A DNA stretch of 64,000 nucleotides, taken from NCBI GenBank assembly GCA_001897835.1, contig MKUN01000029.1:1-64000 (forward strand). Reading direction: 5' to 3'. Below are positions 39,658 through 48,103 of this stretch, piece by piece. Position 1 is the first letter of the stretch; every line of letters starts with the position of its first letter. The translations under genes were made by a program, and so were the position numbers. Source of the stretch: Bacteroidetes bacterium 46-16 (GTDB lineage Bacteria > Bacteroidota > Bacteroidia > Chitinophagales > Chitinophagaceae). Below the pieces are notes generated by a model that saw only the letters and a list, made by a program, of their open reading frames with translations, searched no databases and was not told the DNA's origin.

Positions 39658-39680
39658 TTACTTACCTTTGACGTAAGTAA
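39658..39680. promoter_or_regulatory. higBA promoter/operator: perfect 8-bp inverted repeat overlapping -7 element
   Basis: TTACTTAC-CTTTGAC-GTAAGTAA, with TACCTTTG (39663-39670) inside; 15 bp upstream of higB. Confidence 0.75.
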
Positions 39681-39694
39681 CGCAAAACATTAGT

Positions 39695-39976
39695 ATGATC
39701 TTATCTTTTGGATCGAAAGAAACAGAAAAAATATGGAATGGTGAACGAGTCAATAAACTCCCGAATGAAATACAGGAAATTGGAAGACGTAAATTGAGGA
39801 TGCTGAATAACTCACAAAACATAGCTGACCTGAAAATTCCTCCTTCAAATAGATTGGAAAAATTATCGGGCCAACTGAAGGATCATCATTCGATCCGAAT
39901 AAATGACCAATGGAGGATCATATTCAAATGGAATAACGGCAATGCTGCTGAAGTGACAATTATCGATTATCATTAA
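39695..39976 (+). CDS. higB: HigB-like toxin (RelE/ParE superfamily 'killer' protein)
   Basis: MILSFGSKETEKIWNGERVNKLPNEIQEIGRRKLRMLNNSQNIADLKIPPSNRLEKLSGQLKDHHSIRINDQWRIIFKWNNGNAAEVTIIDYH. Confidence 0.93.
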   Translation: MILSFGSKETEKIWNGERVNKLPNEIQEIGRRKLRMLNNSQNIADLKIPPSNRLEKLSGQLKDHHSIRINDQWRIIFKWNNGNAAEVTIIDYH

Positions 39977-40287
39977 TGAAAGAAAACATGAATAAACTTA
40001 AAAATATCCATCCGGGGGAAGTACTGAAAGAAGAGTTTTTAAAAGAACTCAATATTTCTGCCTACCGCCTGGCGAAAGACACCGGAATACCTCAAACAAG
40101 AGTATCTGAAATAGTAAAAGGGAAAAGAAGGATAACCGCTGATACAGCACTAAGGCTTTCAAAGTATTTCGGGAATACGGCAAAATTCTGGCTGGGATTA
40201 CAGGATGATTATGATTTGGAGGAAGAGCAAATAGCCAAGGAAAAGGAATTGAGCCAGATAAAGCACTATACATCAAGTGCCGCATAA
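39976..40287 (+). CDS. higA: HigA-family XRE antitoxin
   Basis: IHPGEVLKEEFLKELNISAYRLAKDTGIPQTRVSEIVKGKRRITADTALRLSKYFGNTAKFWLGLQDDYDLE; shares one base with higB (TAATG). Confidence 0.94.
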   Translation: MKENMNKLKNIHPGEVLKEEFLKELNISAYRLAKDTGIPQTRVSEIVKGKRRITADTALRLSKYFGNTAKFWLGLQDDYDLEEEQIAKEKELSQIKHYTSSAA

Positions 40288-42486
40288 CTACAATTGTAAC
40301 AGCCCCACCTTATACAAAGTATTCACCGGCTTATTGTCCCAGAACAATTCAAAATCTTCCAGCCCGGCCGCCTCATAACTATCCTTTAGTTCCTGCAGCG
40401 TGTGCAGTTTGATATTCCCTACCGAAAGCTGCCGGAGCATTTCAGCAAGCCATATACCTTGCGGCGCATCTACTTTTATATTTATGGTTTCACGCTTGCG
40501 CTCAAAGGTTAGCGAGGCCAGCTCCCACTGACTGCCTTTCTTCGATTTTGTGATCACTTCCAGGGCAGGCTGCATACCCAGGTACACCACTTTTGTATTG
40601 GGCCGGTTACTCACATACTCCCCTTCATCCAGGGCCTTCTGAATATAATCAGGCGCTATAGTTGTCTTAGGGGTTTTAAAATCGAACCATTTGTGCAGCG
40701 GCTGATCGAGGAACGTGCTGTGCATATAATTAAAGAGTGACTTTTTAAGGCCAAAACCAAATGCCTCATGATCAGCCCCAACCTCGTCTATATGCAGGAT
40801 ATCGTTATTGGCAAATGCGCCTATGGCTTCGCTCTCTTTGCGCACGCTGAATTTTTCAGGTTCCAGGCCTACAGGACTATGGGCCGTCATGGTGAAGAGG
40901 TGCCAGAATGCAGATTGCAGTATGCCTGCCGCAAACATCTGGCGAACCATTTCCAGCGAATCGATGGTCTCCTGGGCGGTTTGTGTGGGAAAACCATACA
41001 TCAGGTAAGCATGCACCATAATACCCGCCTCAGTAAAATGTTTATTGACCCTTGCCACCTGTGCTACGGTTATGCCTTTCTGTATCATTCCCAGCAACCT
41101 GTCGGATGCCACCTCAAGACCACCCGATACAGCGATGCAGCCCGAAGCTTTGAGCAGCAGGCAAAGATCGCGGGTGAAACTTTTTTCGAAGCGTATATTG
41201 GTCCACCAGCTTACTACAAGTTTACGCTTTAATATCTCCAAAGCCAGCGAACGCATCAATGCAGGTGGTGCGGCCTCGTCGACAAAATGAAAGCCTGTCT
41301 GCCCGGTCTGTGCTATTATTTCTTCCATCCTGTCGCAAAGCACATGGGCAGTCAGCGGCTCATAATTCTTTATATAGTCGAGGGAGATGTCGCAAAAAGT
41401 ACATTTGCCCCAGTAGCAACCATGCGCCATGGTCAGTTTATTCCAACGCCCGTCGCTCCAGAGGCTATGCATGGGGTTGGCCACTTCAATTGCCGAAATA
41501 TACTTGTCCAAAAGCAGGTCGCTGTAATCAGGTGTACCTACATCACCTTGTTTGTAGTCGCCACAGGACTGGTTGTTGATATAGGCTACCGAGCCATCTT
41601 TTAAAATAAAAGTGCGTTTTAGCTCCTCTACGGGTATCACTCCTTCTATATGTTTCACGAGCTGCTCCATAGGGCACTCGCCATCATCGAGACAAATGAA
41701 ATCGAAGAACTCAAATACCCGGGCATCTGAAAGTGAACGCAACTCTGTATTTGGAAAGCCCCCGCCCATCACCACCTTAACTGCAGGATAGTTTTGTTTT
41801 ATCCATTGGCCGCAACGAAAGGCAGCATATAGATTACCTGGGAATGGCACTGAAATAGCGACGAGCTTTGGCTGCAGGTTGCTCATATGCTCCCGGAGCA
41901 CATCAATGAGCATATTGTCAATAAAGGTGTAATGCTGCTGCAATAGCTGGTACAGTTCGTCAAAGCTGTTTGCCGAACGGCCCAGCTTCTCGGCATAGCG
42001 ACTAAAGCCGAAATGCGCATCTACACATTCTATCACGAGATCCGAGAGGTCTTCGAGGTACATAGTGGCGAGGTGCTTGGCGCGGTCCTGGTTGCCCATA
42101 CTGCCGAAGGCCCAATTCAGGTCATCAAGTTGGGCAAAGCGTGAGGCCTCAGGGAGAAAATCTCTTTTGCAGATCAAGTGCGCCAGGGTAGGATCGCGGC
42201 CCTGCAGGAAGCCAACAACAGGCTCAATGGTCTTTATATATTCGTTCTGCTGCGCAAGTATCCTGCGGGCATTATTACTCCATTCTGCATTGCCCGCGTC
42301 TATTTGTGCGAATAAATGTGATAAACCCTGTTTAGAAAATAGCCTTAAGGTGACCTCGATGCCAAGATCGGCCTGGAAGGATGGGATATTTTTGGTATTG
42401 AGAAAGCCCTTCAGGTACGCTGTAGCAGGGTAAGGTGTGTTCAGCTGGGTGAATGGGGGCGTAAATAAAAAAACAGGTGCGCTCAA
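40288..42486 (-). CDS. B12-binding domain-containing radical SAM protein with CX4CX2C cluster motif
   Basis: Central KLVAISVPFPGNLYAAFRCGQWIKQNYPAVKVVMGGGFPN (B12-binding-like); MAHGCYWGKCTFCDISLDY; FHFVDEAAPPALMRSLALEIL. TTG start. Confidence 0.88.
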   Translation of the reverse strand: MSAPVFLFTPPFTQLNTPYPATAYLKGFLNTKNIPSFQADLGIEVTLRLFSKQGLSHLFAQIDAGNAEWSNNARRILAQQNEYIKTIEPVVGFLQGRDPTLAHLICKRDFLPEASRFAQLDDLNWAFGSMGNQDRAKHLATMYLEDLSDLVIECVDAHFGFSRYAEKLGRSANSFDELYQLLQQHYTFIDNMLIDVLREHMSNLQPKLVAISVPFPGNLYAAFRCGQWIKQNYPAVKVVMGGGFPNTELRSLSDARVFEFFDFICLDDGECPMEQLVKHIEGVIPVEELKRTFILKDGSVAYINNQSCGDYKQGDVGTPDYSDLLLDKYISAIEVANPMHSLWSDGRWNKLTMAHGCYWGKCTFCDISLDYIKNYEPLTAHVLCDRMEEIIAQTGQTGFHFVDEAAPPALMRSLALEILKRKLVVSWWTNIRFEKSFTRDLCLLLKASGCIAVSGGLEVASDRLLGMIQKGITVAQVARVNKHFTEAGIMVHAYLMYGFPTQTAQETIDSLEMVRQMFAAGILQSAFWHLFTMTAHSPVGLEPEKFSVRKESEAIGAFANNDILHIDEVGADHEAFGFGLKKSLFNYMHSTFLDQPLHKWFDFKTPKTTIAPDYIQKALDEGEYVSNRPNTKVVYLGMQPALEVITKSKKGSQWELASLTFERKRETINIKVDAPQGIWLAEMLRQLSVGNIKLHTLQELKDSYEAAGLEDFELFWDNKPVNTLYKVGLLQL

Positions 42487-42521
42487 ACCGGGTGTTTAAG
42501 TTGCAAAAATACCTTTAATAT

Positions 42522-43616
42522 TTAAATGCGCTTATTTTCATCCGCATCCTCAGAATCAGCGGGTTGCGCCGTCCGCTCCACAAATACCGTTTGCGTGGGA
42601 TAAGCGAACTCGATCTTTTCCTTTTCAAAGGCCATTACCATATCAAGGTATATACTTTCCTGCTTGTTCATATAAACAGTATAGTCGGGATCGAGCACAT
42701 AATAGACAAACTCAAAATCGAGGCTGAAATCGCCAAAGTTGCAGAAGTTGCCACGGTCGAAGCGCAGGCCCGGCGTTGCTTCGACTATACCTTTTACTAT
42801 GCCGGGTATCTTTTTAAGCTGCTCAGCAGAGGTCTGGTAGATGACGCCTATCTTAAATACGATACGGCGCTCTTCCATACGCTTATAATTATGCACCCTC
42901 GAATTGGTCAGGTAAGTATTGGAGCAGACCAATTGCTCACCGCTTAGTGTGCGTATGCGTGTGGTCTTGACGCCTATATACTCAATGACGCCGGCATTGC
43001 TTTCCACCACTATAAAATCGCCTATCTCGAAGGGACGGTCGAAAAAGATGACAAAATAGCTGAACAGGTCGCCCAGTACTGCCTGGGCTGCAAGAGCAAT
43101 AGCTATACCACCTATGCCAAGGCCGGTGATAAGCGTAGTGATATTATAGCCAAGATTATCAAAGAGGAAGAGAATACCTATGGCCCATATCACCACATTG
43201 ATGATGATCATCAAGCCTTTGGCCTGTTTTTCCTTTGTTTCCCCATTCTCCTGCCTTTTGATAAAGGCATTGAGCATCTGCCGCACCAGTGCCGAAATGA
43301 TGCGAAGCATGTAATAAGTGGTAACAAAGAGTATAGCAACCTGTATCACCCTTTCTACTTTAGTGGTCAGGGTAAGTGTTTTAGCAGCCAGGTACACACT
43401 GCCTATGTATAATAAGGGCAGCACCCAGTGCTGCACAATATCGAGCAGAAAATCATCAAGCTGGGTCTCTGTTTTTGCAGCCCATTTTTTCAGGTACTGC
43501 ACCAGTATGCGCTTAAATATTTTTGCAGCAATGAAACAAACTACCAGGGTACCTAAGGCCCACAACCAGTCTTTACCTGTATTGCCCCAAAACACTTGTG
43601 TCATAAAATCATTCAT
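42522..43616 (-). CDS. MscS-family mechanosensitive ion channel
   Basis: TTLITGLGIGGIAIALAAQAVLGDLFSYFVIFFDRPFEIGDFIVVESNAGVIEYIGVKTTRIRTLSGEQLVCSN. Confidence 0.95.
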   Translation of the reverse strand: MNDFMTQVFWGNTGKDWLWALGTLVVCFIAAKIFKRILVQYLKKWAAKTETQLDDFLLDIVQHWVLPLLYIGSVYLAAKTLTLTTKVERVIQVAILFVTTYYMLRIISALVRQMLNAFIKRQENGETKEKQAKGLMIIINVVIWAIGILFLFDNLGYNITTLITGLGIGGIAIALAAQAVLGDLFSYFVIFFDRPFEIGDFIVVESNAGVIEYIGVKTTRIRTLSGEQLVCSNTYLTNSRVHNYKRMEERRIVFKIGVIYQTSAEQLKKIPGIVKGIVEATPGLRFDRGNFCNFGDFSLDFEFVYYVLDPDYTVYMNKQESIYLDMVMAFEKEKIEFAYPTQTVFVERTAQPADSEDADENKRI

Positions 43617-43648
43617 CTTTATCCTGTCTTAAATGCCTGTAGCTTTTT

Positions 43649-44770
43649 TTAATTCAGCACTACCGAAGCCGTAAGCAATTCGGCCTCTTCGGGTACACTG
43701 ATCTCAATTTTCTTATCTATGTATTTTGAGTTCATCAGGCGCAAAACGCCCATATAATCGGCACGGAACTCAACCATGCTGCCTACTTTGAGCCCCTGTA
43801 TATTACGATCAAGGTCGAGCACCAGCATATCTGAGCTGGCACCTGCTATCTTTATGTTTTCATCCACAGGCTGCAAGTGGTTGGACTCTACATCAAGCAG
43901 GCCTATATCTACTATGGCCCTAAATGAGCGCTCCGGTATGCCTGTATGATCGAACTCTACAGCCTCACCTGCGAGGTTATAGCCCATTTCGCCGGAGGGT
44001 GCATTGGGTTTTTCGTAAAGCTCAATTATCTCGGCATATACTTTAAACACGTCCTGGTGCATGCCATCGAGCGGGCCGGTGCTATACACATCGGTACCCA
44101 GGAATAAGGTTTCCCCTACCCTGAAATGGTTGACGCAGGCTGGCAATTCGCCTCGCTCTATCAGCGGGATAGTAACTGATGCACCACCAGATATATATGG
44201 TAAAGTACGGCCAAACATTTCTTCGATCTGTTTTTGGTAAGCACCCAGTTGCTGCAGCTTTTCCTTGTCGGGCAGCACGCCGTACATGCACGTAAGATTC
44301 GTGCCAATACCGATCACTTCAATATTTGGCAACTCAAAGACCTTTGAAAAGAAAGAAATAAGATTGCTTTTCAATACGCCTTCCCTGCGCTCTCCCAGCT
44401 CTACCATGATGATGATCTTATGCACTTTATTCAACTCTACTGCCGCCTGCGAGAGGCGCTTAATGGTGGCAAAAGAAGTATTAAGGCTTATATCGGCATA
44501 TTCCACCACCTTTTTTGCAATACGTGATGATGGGGGTTTAATGAATATAGTCTCTACACTGGGAGCCACCTCTTTGATACGCTTGAGGTTAACGATACGT
44601 GAATCGCATACCTGTTTTATACCCATACCCATCAGTGCCTCGAGGAATTTCGTATTGCCGCAAAGCATTTTGGTCACTACAGACCACTCTATATTATTTT
44701 CGGCAAAGAGATCGTCCAGGTATAAATAGTTATCTCTCAGTTTGTCCGCATTCAGTGTGATATGTGCCAT
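43649..44770 (-). CDS. Alanine/ornithine racemase-type PLP-dependent enzyme
   Basis: WSVVTKMLCGNTKFLEALMGMGIKQVCDSRIVNLKRIKEV; GERREGVLKSNL; ISGGASVTIPLIERGELPACVNHFRVGETLFLGTD. Confidence 0.87.
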   Translation of the reverse strand: MAHITLNADKLRDNYLYLDDLFAENNIEWSVVTKMLCGNTKFLEALMGMGIKQVCDSRIVNLKRIKEVAPSVETIFIKPPSSRIAKKVVEYADISLNTSFATIKRLSQAAVELNKVHKIIIMVELGERREGVLKSNLISFFSKVFELPNIEVIGIGTNLTCMYGVLPDKEKLQQLGAYQKQIEEMFGRTLPYISGGASVTIPLIERGELPACVNHFRVGETLFLGTDVYSTGPLDGMHQDVFKVYAEIIELYEKPNAPSGEMGYNLAGEAVEFDHTGIPERSFRAIVDIGLLDVESNHLQPVDENIKIAGASSDMLVLDLDRNIQGLKVGSMVEFRADYMGVLRLMNSKYIDKKIEISVPEEAELLTASVVLN

Positions 44771-44772
44771 AA

Positions 44773-45225
44773 TTATGCCTTTGGTTTTAGCAGCCTCATT
44801 TCCAGGTATTTATTGGTGAAGCCAAATTTTTTGTAAAGATTAACTGCGGGATTATCAGGTTCTACATGCAGTGCTATATCGCCATCGGCCAGCTCAACGA
44901 TGAGGTCCATCACCTTATTGGCAATACCTTTGCCCCGGTGATCCTTATGGGTAGCTATGTAAACCAATATATTTTCGGGTATATAGCCCTTCATACCGGT
45001 TTTATTTACTATAGCTGCCGCGGCCATTACATCACCATCAGCGTGAGCGGTGACCACAAAGCCGCCCGGGGTATTTTGCTCCTGCAAAGCATAATCAAAG
45101 GCCTTGGCAATATCTTCCTGTTTATCCCCATATTGTTCCAGGTGTTCGGCAAGGAAGCCCGTAACTGCTTTTTTTTCCTCTTCTTTAGCTTTATTGGAAT
45201 GATTGTAAATATTGGTTTTTATCAT
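44773..45225 (-). CDS. GNAT family N-acetyltransferase
   Basis: ENILVYIATHKDHRGKGIANKVMDLIVELADGDIALHVEPDNPAVNLYKKFGF. Confidence 0.92.
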   Translation of the reverse strand: MIKTNIYNHSNKAKEEEKKAVTGFLAEHLEQYGDKQEDIAKAFDYALQEQNTPGGFVVTAHADGDVMAAAAIVNKTGMKGYIPENILVYIATHKDHRGKGIANKVMDLIVELADGDIALHVEPDNPAVNLYKKFGFTNKYLEMRLLKPKA

Positions 45226-45299
45226 AAAAAATATTTTTTTCCCTGAGGGATAGTCAAAAAATCGGCGTCACCAGCTAAGGCTTTATAGCTACATTTTAA

Positions 45300-45424
45300 T
45301 AAACGGCGGCGAAGCCCGGAGACGGGCCAAAGGCCCTGAAAAACAGGAACACTATAAAATTGCTGAAAAGAAATGTTAGCAAGTAAATAGCAAAAGTGTT
45401 CCTACTATTAACGGTGCAAAAATA
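45300..45424 (-). other. Intergenic structured element of unknown function
   Basis: Inverted repeat AGGAACACT (45345-45353)/AGTGTTCCT (45395-45403) with accessory TTGCT/AGCAA pairing; hairpins GCCCG-GAGA-CGGGC (45314-45327) and, alternatively, GGGCC-AAA-GGCCC (45324-45336); minus-strand TATTTTTG at 45417-45424. Confidence 0.5.
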
Positions 45425-45510
45425 CGAAATGGCCTACGGTATGGCAAATGTACATGATCATAAAGCATAAGTAACTAAGCGACAGTACCTCACAGCCCAA
45501 TTACTGTACT

Positions 45511-46410
45511 TTACACCAATCTTGTGTTGTGCAATATACTTCTTACAGCATGCTCCTCAACCCCAAAACCGGGTTTAACACATAAGACGGGTATTACTGA
45601 TTCGTTGATCATTTTCTGTACAAAGCCGGGAACGAAAAACTGTTTCAGGCCTCTTCGCAGTGCGGCGGTTATTACCAGCAGATCGGTATTCTTCCGGTTA
45701 CTTGTCGCTATTATCTCGCGGGCTATGCCCTTACCGAAATACAACTTGCGGTCCACATGTATGTTCTGGCTCTTCATTTGCACTGCTGTGCTGTCCACCA
45801 TTTGTTTTATGGTTTTTACTTTTTCGCTCTCTTGTTCATTGATCGCTCCCATTAGCAGCACACGGGCATTATTCTTCTTTATGATCGGGAAAACCATTTT
45901 GTATTTGCTCAAAGCATTCAATACAGGCCTTACCGGAAATAGTATATTCCGGAAATCGAGCACTCTTCTGCCAGATGGCACTATAAGCACTGGTATGCTG
46001 CAATTCTTCAGTATAGCCATTGCATTATCAACCCTCATGATCTTTTTCACTTTAGTGCCTGCAGTGCCTGTTACCACCAGGTCGCAATCCAGTTCTTCGG
46101 CCTTTGCGCATATTACATATGGAATGAAGCCCGCTTCGGTATAATGCCGGCAAGACAGGCCGTGGTTGCGCTGTATGGCATCGGCCATGTTCGCAAGGTT
46201 CTCTTCGCGTGATAGCTCCAGTTCTGCAACGATACCGGTAGCCGGTACCTGCATACCCGCCATGGGCACCAGCAATTCTGTTTCCAGTACATTGACCAGG
46301 TGCAGGGTGGCATTATGCCGCTTACACATAGCTATTGCGGTCTGCAAAGCATTGTTAGAGGCTTCGGAGAAGTTTACAGGCACTAAAATATTTTTAATTT
46401 CTTTCTGCAT
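45511..46410 (-). CDS. Tandem-domain universal stress protein
   Basis: MQKEIKNILVPVNFSEASNNALQTAIAMCKRHNATLHLVNVLE; CDLVVTGTAGTKVKKIMRVDNAMAILKNCSIPVLIVPSG. Start at 46410 preferred over 46518. Confidence 0.9.
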   Translation of the reverse strand: MQKEIKNILVPVNFSEASNNALQTAIAMCKRHNATLHLVNVLETELLVPMAGMQVPATGIVAELELSREENLANMADAIQRNHGLSCRHYTEAGFIPYVICAKAEELDCDLVVTGTAGTKVKKIMRVDNAMAILKNCSIPVLIVPSGRRVLDFRNILFPVRPVLNALSKYKMVFPIIKKNNARVLLMGAINEQESEKVKTIKQMVDSTAVQMKSQNIHVDRKLYFGKGIAREIIATSNRKNTDLLVITAALRRGLKQFFVPGFVQKMINESVIPVLCVKPGFGVEEHAVRSILHNTRLV

Positions 46411-46622
46411 GATAACAAAGAAGTTTAGGGGTGAGTGAAATAAATACGTGGCTTGGGAATATGGAAGATAAATAGCCACTGACAGAAAGAATATACAAAA
46501 AAATTGGTTAGCCACCAAATCCGGAAGAGATATTTAACATTTAAAATGCTGAAAATAAAACTATTGATGGATAAAATATTTTCCCAGTCGCTGCATTTAC
46601 AGGAGCCTCGAAAATTGAAATG

Positions 46623-46685
46623 AAGTGTTTCCAAATGTCTTTTAAGTGTCCCTGAATGTCCCTGAAGTGTCCCCAAATGTCCTTT
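46623..46685. repeat. Three 21-bp tandem units, each two ~10.5-bp half-units
   Basis: AAGTGTTTCCAAATGTCTTTT / AAGTGTCCCTGAATGTCCCTG / AAGTGTCCCCAAATGTCCTTT; TGT starts at 46626, 46636, 46647, 46657, 46668, 46678 (10,11,10,11,10 bp). Confidence 0.92.
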
Positions 46686-46826
46686 AAAAACGCGGTAAAA
46701 TGTGCCTGGGGGGATGCAGTATATGTATTCGATGCCCGATTCGGCATCATTAAAAACCGGGCATTTTTGAGCGGGCCCTATGGCTGAAAAGCTTGCCAGC
46801 GGCCTTGTATTATGAAAAAAAAACCC

Positions 46827-46859
46827 TGCCCGATTTGTGCCCGATCCATGCCCGATATG
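46827..46859. repeat. 11-bp tandem repeat x3 with TGCCCGAT core
   Basis: TGCCCGATTTG TGCCCGATCCA TGCCCGATATG; a further TGCCCGAT at 46733 sits in hairpin GATGCC-CGATTC-GGCATC (46731-46748). Confidence 0.85.
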
Positions 46860-47106
46860 CCGAAGGAAGTGAAAGTTGCCCAAGGGCATAAAGCCAAGCG
46901 ATTGCAATAATAAAAGAACTCCTGTCAGCCCGAAAAAAAATTCAGGCCAAGCTGCAAGATATGACATGCGGGGAGGGCTTTCCAAATTTTTAAATCCACA
47001 TTTTTGTTGGGCGTATGCGACATTTTCAGAGCGGGGAACAGAAAGAACAGCAAGAGCTCCTTCGTTGCAAGCTACTGCCGCTAAAGGAAAAACATTTGTG
47101 GCGCTT

Positions 47107-47553
47107 TTAATAGGCAATACCGTTAAATGTATGAGTACAGCAAGTGCACAATTTAGCGGGAGCGGTAACTTTTGGATCCGCTAGTACTAATAAATCATCT
47201 TGAACGGTCAATTTCGAGTAATATGAGTTTTCGCCAATACTGACTACTCCATAATCTCCTTGTTCAAAATGAAGATCAACAAGCCAAAATATCGGTTCTT
47301 GCTTATCCAGTCTTTGTACAGCCTCTGAGAAAATTTTGTCCCAATTTTGTCCCGCTCGAGATAACAAGAATTTAAACAGCGGAGTGTAGTCGTAGCCTTC
47401 TCTTGTTCTTCGAACTGACATGTGAGTGCCTTCAAAATTTTTCACCTCTTTGGTATTGCGCTGGTAGCGAAATGCGCCGCCAAGAGAATTGTGATGAAAC
47501 CCTCTTGCGAGCTTATTGTATTTACGATAAAGTGGTTCTTTCACCCTCTTCAT
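47107..47553 (-). CDS. Hypothetical protein with C-terminal CTCCTHTFNG motif
   Basis: MKRVKEPLYRKYNKLARGFHHNSLGGAFRYQRN...YDYTPLFKFLLSRAGQNWDKIFSEAVQRLDKQEPIFWLVDLHFEQGDYGVV...LCTCCTHTFNGIAY; minus-strand TATATTTG 8 nt before the ATG. Confidence 0.7.
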   Translation of the reverse strand: MKRVKEPLYRKYNKLARGFHHNSLGGAFRYQRNTKEVKNFEGTHMSVRRTREGYDYTPLFKFLLSRAGQNWDKIFSEAVQRLDKQEPIFWLVDLHFEQGDYGVVSIGENSYYSKLTVQDDLLVLADPKVTAPAKLCTCCTHTFNGIAY

Positions 47554-47639
47554 ATTACGAACAAATATACGAAATGCCGATCGGTTCGATATTCCAGTAT
47601 GGGTATAAAGCAAAACCCGATCAGAGAGCGGGACTTCAT

Positions 47640-47830
47640 TCCTCCAGGTTTTTGATCATTGCTGCCTTCCGAAATGTTTAGCATGATGCTAAAACTTGCC
47701 CTGCCCAACTGATCTTTGGCATAACCGGAAATAGTTTTATTCGCTTTCAGGAAACGATATACTATTTGATTTGCACTGAAGGCTTTCTTGTACACGTCAA
47801 GATTTTCATATGGAAAACATAGTTTATCTT
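47640..47830 (-). pseudogene. Truncated four-helix-bundle (S23/23S rRNA-intervening-sequence family) protein remnant
   Basis: FPYENLDVYKKAFSANQIVYRFLKANKTISGYAKDQLGRASFSIMLNISEGSNDQK then an unrelated tail; expected C-terminal helices absent. Confidence 0.6.
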
Positions 47831-47896
47831 TTCTCAAAAATAATTGAAAATAGATCTTTTGAAGGGATGAGCGAGAAAGAGTACGGAGAAAGAGGG

Positions 47897-47957
47897 AAAA
47901 ATGAGAGCGGAGACCAGCCATCGCTCTTCGCTCTGACCGCTCTCCGCTCTCATTTTT
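47897..47957 (-). terminator. Perfect 17-bp inverted repeat immediately 3' of tRNA-Leu; probable terminator
   Basis: Minus strand AAAAATGAGAGCGGAGA - 27 nt - TCTCCGCTCTCATTTTT, one base after the tRNA. Confidence 0.65.
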
Positions 47958-47958
47958 G

Positions 47959-48042
47959 TGCCCAGGACTGGATTCGAACCAGCACATCCTTGCGAACGCT
48001 GCGACCTGAACACAGTGCGTCTACCAATTTCGCCACCTGGGC
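47959..48042 (-). tRNA. tRNA-Leu (CAG anticodon)
   Basis: 84 nt: GCCCAGGTGGCGAAATTGGTAGACGCACTGTGTTCAGGTCGCAGCGTTCGCAAGGATGTGCTGGTTCGAATCCAGTCCTGGGCA; acceptor GCCCAGG/CCTGGGC, anticodon stem CTGTG/CGCAG, class II variable arm, T-loop TTCGAAT. Confidence 0.96.
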
Positions 48043-48103
48043 ATTCAGGGAGTGCAAATTTGAGCTTTTTTTCTGAAAGAGCAAAACAAAAGATAAAATA
48101 AGC

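Noticed and set aside
46425-47117. 230-aa minus-strand ORF containing GHLGTLQ heptads
   Set aside because: Crosses the repeat array and the upstream region of the USP gene; composition not protein-like, and an alternative frame gives equally regular heptads.
47550-47987. 145-aa ORF beginning MCWFESSPGHK
   Set aside because: Its start codon and first residues are the T-arm and acceptor of tRNA-Leu; only the internal S23-like segment is meaningful, reported as a pseudogene.
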